Shown here one piece after another: positions 1 to 5,684 of a stretch of DNA of 18,215 bases; position 1 is the first letter of the stretch, and every line of letters starts with the position of its first letter. This DNA comes from CAZJNX01 sp964547415 (GTDB lineage: Bacteria; Pseudomonadota; Alphaproteobacteria; Rhizobiales; Amorphaceae): NCBI GenBank assembly GCA_964547415.1, contig CAZJNX010000092.1:1-18215 (forward strand), written 5' to 3'. Under the pieces are notes generated by a model that was not told where the DNA came from, made no database searches, and saw only the letters and a list, made by a program, of their open reading frames with translations. Both the position numbers and the translations under genes were made by a program.

Positions 1-822
1 GCGACCGCGGAACCCTTTCCGACGGCCGTCCGGGGCGGGCCGAGAACGCTGGTGCCGGACACCCTCGTCGTCCTCGAGGCCACCAGCGGATGCGATCGCC
101 CGCTGATGGCCGTCCGCGGCATCCCCTTCGCGCGCGTCGACCCGCGGCAGGCAGGGGAGTTCTCCCGCGGCTTCGGCGTGGTCGCCAGGACCGACCGTGC
201 CGCCGCCCGCGTCTGCGCCGAGACGGGCACGCGCCTCCTCCGGCCGGCCACCACGCCGGCCCGCGCCCGCCTCGGCGACTTGCTCCGCCGCCCTCGCGAG
301 CTCGTGGACGTGCGACAGGCCGAGACGCCCCCTCGCCACGGCGCCGGCGAGAACGGGGTCGCCGCCGCCACCGAGGCGATGAGCGACCTCCTCACCCGCC
401 GGATCGAGAAACCTCGACCGTGCGTCGCCCCCTTCAGCGCCGGGGGCCACGACCTTGCCTCGCAAGCGCGGCTGCTGGCGGCCGTCCCCGGCGCCGGCCC
501 CGGCGCCGGCCCCGGCGCCGCGCCATCCTTCCCGGCGCACCGCCCGAGCGCGGCACGCTCCCTCGCCGGCCTCGCTCCCCATGCCGGGGAAAGCGGCCTG
601 TGGCGCGGTGCACGGCGCATCCGGGGAGGACGACGAGAGGTCCGCGAGGCACTCACCATCGCCGCCCTGACCGCCTCTCGCTGCGTCCCGTCTGCCGTCG
701 CCATGTGCGCGCGGATGCGCGCTGCCGGCAGGCTGCCCAGGGCCGGCCGCATCACCGTCGCCCGCCAGCTCCCCGTCATCCTCGACGGCATTTTGGGCAA
801 CGGCCGCCGCTCAAAGCCTGCA
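1..822 (+). pseudogene. IS110-family transposase remnant, 5' end outside the window
   Basis: The frame is open from the first base of the window; a GTG at 52 is only an internal codon. The product reads like an IS110 (DEDD) transposase. From the GTG, residues 6-11 (VVLEAT) match the conserved VVMEATGG block carrying the catalytic Glu. Residues 29-33 (VDPRQ) match VNPRQ, and 47-52 (RTDRAA) match the KTDxxDA block, but the second Asp of that block is now Ala. Near residue 145, VPGAGP matches the VPGVGP hairpin motif, here stretched into a 12-bp microsatellite. Residues 173-205 (GLAPHAGESG...RGGRREVREAL) match the C-terminal Tnp_20 block with its conserved Ser-Gly. Family similarity ends near residue 256, and the frame then runs on to a chance stop at 952-954. 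The lost Asp, the microsatellite and the missing natural stop suggest an inactive copy. The family assignment is from remembered motifs. Confidence 0.75.
487..523. repeat. 12-bp GC microsatellite inside the IS110 remnant
   Basis: About three tandem copies of a 12-base unit (CCCGGCGCCGGC) encode repeated Gly-Ala-Gly-Pro. They fall exactly at the VPGxGP motif of the transposase C-terminal domain, where functional family members have a single copy. This looks like slippage in a gene no longer under selection. Confidence 0.7.
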
Positions 823-877
823 CGAAAACGCCGTTGCCCGCTTCGTGGGCGGTTCCGACTCCTGAGAGGAGGGAGCA

Positions 878-1102
878 ATGGAGCAAAAGAAGCCGCCGGA
901 CACCTCGTCTTCCGAAGCGGGGGAGCCCACGGTGCGCCGCGTGCTCGAGCATGAGAGCAAGTACGCATCGCAGCCAGCGGCGATCAGCTCGATCGCCACG
1001 AAGATCGGCGGCACCGGGAGGCGCCGCGGAGGCGGGATCGTCCGGCGCAACACGCCGATCAACCCGCCGCCTGATGAGTCACGTCCCCCGATCCGACCAT
1101 GA
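878..1102 (+). pseudogene. IS3-family transposase orfA, truncated and degenerate
   Basis: A 74-codon frame starts at an ATG with a strong ribosome binding site (AGGAGGGAGCA just upstream). Residues 18-44 (TVRRVLEHESKYASQPAAIS..IATKIG) match the N-terminal helix-turn-helix of IS3-type OrfA proteins, whose usual text is VRxVLxHxxxYxSxWAAIxSIAxKIGCT. The Trp of the family is Pro here and the Cys is Gly. After residue 46 similarity fades into Arg/Pro-rich sequence. The leucine zipper expected in a roughly 100-residue OrfA is absent, and no orfB follows. It is wedged between the IS110 remnant and the IS630 remnant on the other strand. The intact start and binding site mean a short peptide could still be made, but no function is expected. 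Confidence 0.65.
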
Positions 1103-1139
1103 CACTGCACTTTTGGCATGATGCCGCGCTGGTCGAACA

Positions 1140-2425
1140 AGCGCCGCAGCGTCCTGGCGCCGACGGACAGGCCCGTGCGCAGCCCGCCCATCGGCTCTTT
1201 GAGCCCGATGTCCTCCTCTGCGGCCACGATGGCGGGAATGATGCCCCCGCTCCACGGCGCGGCGCGACCCGGGCGGCGGTTGCCGCCCCGCGGCTTCGGC
1301 ACCACGCGCCNNNNNNNNNNNNNNNNNNNNNNNNNNNNNNNNNNNNNNNNNNNNNNNNNNNNNNNNNNNNNNNNNNNNNNNNNNNNNNNNNNNNNNNNNN
1401 NNNNNNNNNNGTCCGGCTCGTCCGCCACGATGGCGGGGATGCCCCCGCTCCAGGGCGCGGCGCGACCCGGGCGGCGGTTGCCGCCCCGCGGCTTCGGCAC
1501 CACGCGCCGCAGCGTCGCGAAGCCGACGGACAGGCCCGTGCGCGTCAGGCCGCCCATCGGTTCGTGGAGCGTGATGTCCGGCTCGTCCGCCACGATGGCG
1601 GGGATGCCCCCGCTCCAGGGCGCGGCGCGAGCCGGGCGGCGGTCGCCGCCCCACGGTTTCGGCACCAGTCGCGGCAGCGTTGCGAAGCCGACGGACAGGC
1701 CCGCGGGCCTAGCCGGAGCGCCATGTCCTTGTCGTCCGCCACGATGGCGGGGATGCCCCCGCTCCACGGCGCGACGCGACCCAGGCGGCGTTCGCCGCCC
1801 CGCGGCTTCGGCACCAATCGCTGCAGCGTCGCGATGCCGCCGGACGGGCCTAGCCGGAGCGCGATGTCCGGCTCGTCCGCCACGATGGCGGAGATGCCCC
1901 CCGCTCCACGGCGCAACGCGACCCGGGCCGTGGTCGCCGCCCCGCGGCTTCTGCGTCAAGCGCCGCAGCGTCGCGGAGCCGACGGACGGGCCCGCGGGCC
2001 TAGCCGGAGCGCGATGTCCGGCTCGTCCGCCACGATGGCGGAGATGCCCCCCGCTCCACGGCGCAACGCGACCCGGGCGGCTCTCGCCGCCCCGCGGCTT
2101 CGGCACCGAGGGCCGCAGCGTCGCGACGCCGACGGATAGGCCCGCGGGCCTCGCCGGAGCGCGATGTCCTTGTCGTCCGCCACGATGGCGGAGATGCCCC
2201 CCCGCTCCACGGCGCGATGCGACCCGGGCGGCGGTCGCTGCCCCGCGGCTTCGCCACCGAGCGCCGCAGCGTCGCAATGCCGACGGACAGGCCCGCAGGC
2301 GCGAGCCCTTCCATCGGCTCGTGGAGCGTGATGTCCGGCCCGGCCGCCACGACGGCGGGGTCCGCCCGCTCTGTGGCGCGACGCGGCCCGGGAAGCGGTC
2401 GCGGCCCCTCGGCTTCGACGTGACG
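1140..2425. repeat. Tandem array of about 141-167 bp units derived from IS630 orfA
   Basis: Eight visible units can be registered on a shared (G/C)ATGTCC word: 1207, about 1408 (its first bases are in the gap), 1573, 1722, 1863, 2013, 2163 and 2330. Spacings after the gap are 165, 149, 141, 150, 150 and 167 bases. Each unit shares the core CCACGATGGCGG, a GCCCCCGCTCCA block, a GGGCGGC...GCCGCCC hairpin, a CGCGGCTTCGGC block and a GCAGCGTCGCGA block. Long units hold a roughly 35-base stretch with CCCATCGG and CGTGGAGCGTG. Short units hold GCGGGCCTAGCCGGAGCGC instead. The outermost units are the most divergent, as usual for tandem arrays. True copy number is unknown because of the gap. Confidence 0.9.
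1311..1410. other. Assembly gap of exactly 100 N
   Basis: One hundred consecutive N lie inside the tandem array. A round 100 is the usual placeholder for a scaffold join of unknown size, so the number of missing repeat units cannot be inferred from the coordinates. Confidence 0.97.
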
Positions 2426-2865
2426 TCCTCGGTGCGGGGCGCGAGCACATGCCAGCGGAGGGTGCTCGCCGCGCCCAACCCGGACCGGGCGGCGGGCTGT
2501 CGGCGGGACCTCGAACATTCGACCGATGCGGCGACGGGTTCGGGCGGGTCGATAAAGGGCTCTCGCCAACCACGCGGGCCACCCTCCAGCATGCACCTCG
2601 AAAGGGACCGGGGCGGTTCTTGCGAACCCGGCCCGTTCCACCGACCTGCAAACCGCTCCCTGGGCCTCGCGGAGGAGGGCGGGATCGTTGGGCCTGCCAG
2701 CCCACCCCGCGCCGCCGCTGGCGAAGGTGGGCCACGGATGGAGGGCGCGCCGACCGCGTCGGCGCAGTCTCACGGCCCCCGCGCCGTTCTCGGGCCCGAC
2801 CGACGGCGCCGGACCGGGAGGCGCCCGCCGGGCGATGCAACGGCCGCCGGGCGGGCGGGCCCGGG

Positions 2866-3735
2866 TCAGCCGAGGAAGGCGCCCGGGTCCACGTTCTCGC
2901 GGAGGAGGGCGGTCCGCAGCTTCTCGAGGGCGCGGTTCTCGATCTGGCGGACCCGCTCCTTGGAGATGCCGAGCTGGGCACCGAGCGCCTCGAGGGTCGC
3001 GCCCTCGTCCGTCAGCCGGCGTTCGCGGACGATCCTGAGCTCCCGCTCGTTGAGCACCTTGAGGGCGTCCATCAGCCAGCGGGTGCGGCGCTCGGTGTCG
3101 ATGGACTGGCTCACGGTCGTGTCGGGAAGGGGCGCCTCGCAGGCGATGAAGTCCTGCCGGTCGGCACCGCCGCCCTCCGACTCGAGGACGGGCGCGTTGA
3201 GCGATGTATCGGGCCCGGACAGGCGCGCGTCCATCAGCTCCACGTCGGCGCGGGACACGCCGATCGCCTGGGCGATCTCCTCGTACATGGCCGGATCGGG
3301 CGTGCCGGCCCCGCTCTTCGCCATCTTGGCGCGCAGACGGCGCAGGTTGAAGAACAGCGCCTTCTGCGTGGAGGACGTGCCGCCGCGGACGATGGACCAG
3401 TTGCGCAGGATGTAGTCTTGGATGCTGGCCCGGATCCACCACGTGGCGTAGGTGGAGAATCGGACCTGCCGGTCCGGCTCGAAGCGGGCCGCCGCCTCGA
3501 GGAGGCCCACGTGACCTTCCTGGATCATGTCCGCCATGGGAAGGCCGAAATGGCGGAAGCGGGCGGCGATCGCGATGACGAGGCGCATGTGGGCCGCCGT
3601 GAGACGGCCGAGCGCCACCTCGTCCCCCTCCTCGCGCCAGCGCCGGGCGAGCTGATGCTCTTCCTCGCGCTCGAGGTAGGGCGCGTCCATGGCCGCCTTG
3701 ACGAAGCGCCGCCTCGAACCGTCGTCCTCAGACAT
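2866..3735 (-). CDS. rpoH: RNA polymerase sigma factor RpoH2 (sigma-32 family)
   Basis: Alternative sigma factor that directs RNA polymerase to heat-shock and oxidative-stress promoters. With the ATG at 3735 the protein has 289 residues, the usual size. Region 2 covers about residues 46-118 (DMIQEGHVGLLEAA, FSTYATWWIRASIQDYILR). The RpoH box QKALFFNLR lies at 124-132 and marks the sigma-32 family. Region 4.2 with its helix-turn-helix is at 247-274 (TLEALGAQLGISKERVRQIE). The texts AAHMRLVIAIAARFRHFGLP and NWSIVRGGTSSTQKALFF resemble the RpoH2/RpoHII branch of alphaproteobacteria, known in Rhodobacter for the singlet-oxygen response, more than RpoH1. The start was chosen for GGAG seven bases upstream; an in-frame ATG at 3768 is a less likely alternative. 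It lies downstream of carD behind a strong terminator, so it probably has its own promoter. A GGAAC at 3817-3813 on this strand hints at ECF-sigma control, but no convincing -10 follows. Confidence 0.95.
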   Translation of the reverse strand: MSEDDGSRRRFVKAAMDAPYLEREEEHQLARRWREEGDEVALGRLTAAHMRLVIAIAARFRHFGLPMADMIQEGHVGLLEAAARFEPDRQVRFSTYATWWIRASIQDYILRNWSIVRGGTSSTQKALFFNLRRLRAKMAKSGAGTPDPAMYEEIAQAIGVSRADVELMDARLSGPDTSLNAPVLESEGGGADRQDFIACEAPLPDTTVSQSIDTERRTRWLMDALKVLNERELRIVRERRLTDEGATLEALGAQLGISKERVRQIENRALEKLRTALLRENVDPGAFLG

Positions 3736-3906
3736 GGGCTGACTCCAGTTGGTTGGGACGCTCGTCATACGCGCCGCCTGTCGAACTGGATTAGGCCGCC
3801 GTCCTTCGGCCGGTTCCCGGGGGCGACCTCGCCGCGCGTCGACGGACGCAATCACGGCGGGCTTGCCCGGAGCTTGCCCCGCCAGCCACCGGGGACCGCG
3901 GGCGAG

Positions 3907-3941
3907 AAAAAAGGCGGGCGCGACTCCTTGTCGCGCCCGCC
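3907..3941 (-). terminator. Intrinsic terminator of carD
   Basis: On the minus strand a perfect 12-bp stem (GGCGGGCGCGAC with GTCGCGCCCGCC, 3941-3930 and 3924-3913) closes a five-base loop and is followed at once by six T (3912-3907). It starts 26 bases after the carD stop, so carD and rpoH2 are likely separate transcripts. Confidence 0.93.
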
Positions 3942-3967
3942 CTCGCATTCCCTCAGCGATGGAGCGG

Positions 3968-4561
3968 TCAGGCCGCCTCGTCCCGCTCCTCGATCTCCTC
4001 GCCCGCCGCGGCGGCCGCGCGCTCCTCCTCCTTGGTGGGGCGGCGCGGGCCCTTGGCGAGGTTGGCCTCGATCTCCTTGATCGCGGCCGCCTCGTCGAGC
4101 TTGCGAACGGCGCCGATCTCCCGCGCCATCCGGTCGAGCGCAGCCTCGTAGAGCTGCCGCTCGGAGTAGGACTGCTCCGGCTGGGTGTCGGCGCGGTAAA
4201 GATCGCGCACCACCTCGGCGATGGAGATCAGGTCGCCGGAGTTGATCTTGGCCTCGTACTCCTGGGCCCGCCGGCTCCACATGGTCCGCTTGACCCGGGC
4301 TCGGCCGGTCAGGATCTTGAGCGCCTTCTCGACCGTTTCGGGGTCGGAGAGCTTGCGCATGCCGACGGTCTTCACCTTGGAGACGGGCACCCGCAGCGTC
4401 ATCTTGTCCTTCTCGAAGGTGATGACGATCAGCTCGAGCGTGTGACCGGCGACCTCCTGCTCCTCCAGGGCCTGGATCTGTCCGACGCCGTGGGCCGGAT
4501 AGACGATGAAGTCCTTCGGTCGGAAACCCGCTGCCTGGGCGCTCTTGTCCTTGGAAGCCAT
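3968..4561 (-). CDS. carD: CarD/CdnL-family transcriptional regulator
   Basis: RNA-polymerase-binding protein of the CarD_CdnL_TRCF family. Known members bind the beta subunit and stabilise open complexes, often at rRNA and stress promoters. The 197-residue product has the N-terminal RNAP-interacting domain at about residues 12-75: FRPKDFIVYPAHGVGQI, then ELIVITFEKDKMTLRVPV. A helical C-terminal domain follows (about 80-165: MWSRRAQEYEAKINSGD, SERQLYEAALDRMAREI). The tail after about residue 170 is rich in Ala, Glu and Lys, slightly longer than in compact family members. The ATG at 4561 is preceded by AGGAG about 11 bases upstream. It ends in a strong terminator. Its place between fdxA and rpoH2 fits a role in general stress or growth-rate transcription; the precise target is not visible. 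Confidence 0.93.
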   Translation of the reverse strand: MASKDKSAQAAGFRPKDFIVYPAHGVGQIQALEEQEVAGHTLELIVITFEKDKMTLRVPVSKVKTVGMRKLSDPETVEKALKILTGRARVKRTMWSRRAQEYEAKINSGDLISIAEVVRDLYRADTQPEQSYSERQLYEAALDRMAREIGAVRKLDEAAAIKEIEANLAKGPRRPTKEEERAAAAAGEEIEERDEAA

Positions 4562-4895
4562 CGATCACGTCACTCCTGCAGCGGTGTCGCACGCGGGGTT
4601 GCAGGCGACACCTTTACCGTTTGTTGATTGTATTTTCCCGACGACGCCGGGGACAGCGGTGCTCCCGCAGGGGCCCCCTTCCACTATCCCAAGCCTGGCG
4701 AGGAACGGTTCAGGATCGGAGCCGATCGGTATCCACAAGCCCCGAGGGGGCCACGAACACCATAGGCACCCGGCAGTCCAGCGCTCCGATCATTTGGTCC
4801 GTATAACACGGATCGCGCGGAAACTGAAGGCACATTCGTTCCGGACGGCGGGCGGCTGGACTGCCGCCCGCGCATGCGACCGCCAGCGCCGGCGG
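4562..4895. other. Intergenic region between fdxA and carD
   Basis: This 334-base gap holds the fdxA downstream hairpins (4848-4897) and an AT-rich island (about 4612-4636) that probably contains the carD promoter. A TACAAT at 4632-4627 (minus strand) is the best -10 candidate, but no good -35 box sits 16-18 bases upstream. A 27-codon minus-strand frame (4793-4710) has no ribosome binding site and no recognisable product. Otherwise nothing was seen. Confidence 0.5.
4627..4656 (-). promoter_or_regulatory. Weak candidate carD promoter
   Basis: On the minus strand TACAAT (4632-4627) is a reasonable -10 box in the only AT-rich patch upstream of carD. At 18 bases spacing the -35 hexamer would be CTGTCC (4656-4651), only three matches to TTGACA. 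An activator-dependent promoter, or another start site, is equally possible. Confidence 0.3.
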
Positions 4896-4897
4896 TC
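4848..4897 (-). terminator. Paired GC hairpins just after fdxA
   Basis: Two perfect hairpins follow the fdxA stop on the minus strand. The first is a 7-bp stem (GACCGCC/GGCGGTC, 4897-4878) overlapping the stop codon. The second is a 9-bp stem (GCGGGCGGC/GCCGCCCGC, 4871-4848) with a six-base loop. No T-run follows, so this may be a weak or factor-assisted terminator, or an mRNA 3'-end stabiliser. Confidence 0.45.
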
Positions 4898-5234
4898 AGT
4901 CGCCCTCGCCCGGCTCGGCCGAGAAGAACTTGTCGAACTTGCCCTCGACCCCCTCCCATTCCTTGGCGTCGGGCGGCGCGTCCTTCTTGGCGGTGATGTT
5001 CGGCCACTCCTTCGAATAGGTGGTATTGAGCTCGAGCCACTTCTCGAGGCCGGGCTCGGTGTCCGGCTTGATCGCCTCGGCCGGGCACTCGGGCTCGCAC
5101 ACGCCGCAGTCGATGCACTCGTCCGGATGAATGACGAGCATGTTCTCGCCCTCGTAGAAGCAGTCCACGGGGCAGACCTCGACACAGTCGGTGTACTTGC
5201 ACTTGATGCAGGCTTCCGTCACCACGTAGGTCAC
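4896..5234 (-). CDS. fdxA: Seven-iron ferredoxin FdxA
   Basis: Small electron carrier with one [3Fe-4S] and one [4Fe-4S] cluster. From the GTG at 5234 the protein has 112 residues, beginning MTYVVTEACIKC, the canonical start and length for FdxA. The cysteines match Azotobacter ferredoxin I shifted by one: C9, C17 and C50 for the three-iron cluster, C21, C40, C43 and C46 for the four-iron cluster, plus the extra conserved C25. The GTG is favoured over an in-frame ATG at 5276 because AAGGAG lies six bases before it and homologues start there. The C-terminal 50 residues (EKWLELNTTYSKEWPNIT) are the usual FdxA extension. It appears to be transcribed from its own promoter and followed by hairpins. 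The redox partner is unknown. Confidence 0.96.
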   Translation of the reverse strand: MTYVVTEACIKCKYTDCVEVCPVDCFYEGENMLVIHPDECIDCGVCEPECPAEAIKPDTEPGLEKWLELNTTYSKEWPNITAKKDAPPDAKEWEGVEGKFDKFFSAEPGEGD

Positions 5235-5294
5235 GTCGGTCTCCTTGTCATACGCCGGGTTCAAAGGCCCGTGCATGGGTTGGGGGCGTGCCGC

Positions 5295-5323
5295 GCTATA
5301 GCCCGCCGGGCAGGCGCGGACAA
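5295..5323 (-). promoter_or_regulatory. fdxA sigma-70 type promoter
   Basis: On the minus strand TTGTCC (5323-5318) is separated by exactly 17 bases from TATAGC (5300-5295). Each hexamer matches the consensus at four of six positions and the spacing is ideal. It lies about 60 bases upstream of the fdxA GTG, in otherwise GC-rich sequence. Confidence 0.6.
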
Positions 5324-5363
5324 GTCGGCCGGATGTGCCGGCCGAGGGTGGGAACGGCGGCCA

Positions 5364-5684
5364 TCAGGCGCCGTCCGATACGGTTTCGTAGACCGCGGCG
5401 AGCGCCTTCGCCGGCAGGCGGCGGTCGACGATGCCGGTCACCTTGAGGACGCGGACGCGGCCCTGGTGGGCGATGGTGAGGACGTCGCCCGGGCCGATCA
5501 GACGCGCGGCGTTCGTCACCTTCTCCCGGTTGAGCCGGACGCCGCCGCCCGCGAGCAGCTTCTGGGCCAGGGTGCGGGTCCGGGTCACCCGGGCGTGCCA
5601 CAGCCAGCGGTCCACCCGCTGGCGGACGCCGGGCGCTTCGCCGTCGGCGGTGGCCCCGTCCGCCGTGCCGCCGTCAGCCGCCAC
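5364..5684 (-). CDS. S4-domain RNA-binding protein (Hsp15/HslR-like)
   Basis: Small RNA-binding protein of 106 residues. The S4 domain spans about residues 20-70: RVDRWLWHARVTRTRTLAQKL, then GGVRLNREKV and LIGPGDVLTI. The opening RVDRWLWHAR is typical of the Hsp15 (HslR) group, which in E. coli binds stalled 50S subunits carrying a nascent chain. The first 18 residues are a Gly/Ala/Asp-rich leader. The GTG start at 5684 overlaps the end of the helicase gene by 11 bases, so the two are probably translationally coupled and co-transcribed. A GGAG about ten bases upstream lies inside the helicase gene. A ribosome-rescue role is inferred from the family only. Confidence 0.88.
   Translation of the reverse strand: MAADGGTADGATADGEAPGVRQRVDRWLWHARVTRTRTLAQKLLAGGGVRLNREKVTNAARLIGPGDVLTIAHQGRVRVLKVTGIVDRRLPAKALAAVYETVSDGA

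Larger units (their letters stand above)
1096..2592 (-). pseudogene. IS630-family transposase orfA with internally amplified HTH segment
   Basis: Read on the minus strand, the right end encodes an N-terminal IS630 helix-turn-helix. At about 2556-2449 the text FIDPPEPVAASVECSRSRRQ then PAARSGLGAASTLRW aligns without gaps to the family pattern SIDLRERVVAAVEAGxSRRQAAARFGVSAASAxRW. Next comes KPRGxDRxxGRxAP..., matching KPMGGDRRSxRIEAH, then IxAIVADEPDITLHE...GLSVGxATLRR, matching ILxLIAExPDITLxELRxxLxxRGxxVSxxTLWRFF. That second part recurs in tandem many times. The last copy runs on into LRRLFDQRGIMPK (about 1160-1120), the degenerate end of the HTH domain (WRFFxRHGITRKK). The DDE catalytic part is missing; its place is taken by the IS3 remnant on the other strand. 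Unit lengths not divisible by three break the frame, and the long open frames here simply reflect the scarcity of stops at this GC. Certainly not a working transposase. Confidence 0.75.

Noticed and set aside
1140..2425. CRISPR array
   Set aside because: Whole 141-167 bp units are repeated with no short repeat plus unique spacer pattern, and no cas genes are present.
2593..2865. Search for a tRNA, small gene or IS end between the IS630 remnant and rpoH2
   Set aside because: No T-loop-like text, no supported frame and no clear inverted repeat were found. I see nothing in these 273 bases.
1099..3415. Long plus-strand frames through the repeat array that look like repeat proteins
   Set aside because: They cross the N gap, use a strand with no recognisable family and run into the antisense of rpoH2. 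The minus strand gives a consistent IS630 explanation.
3790..3817. Possible ECF-sigma promoter for rpoH2 (GGAAC at 3817-3813, CCTAAT at 3795-3790)
   Set aside because: The -35 fits the GGAAC type with a 17-base spacer, but the -10 lacks the expected GTT. It could be chance.
4710..4793. A 27-codon minus-strand frame between fdxA and carD, close behind a TATACG box
   Set aside because: No ribosome binding site and no known relative. A leaderless start is imaginable, but the -35 region is poor, so it is not listed as a gene.
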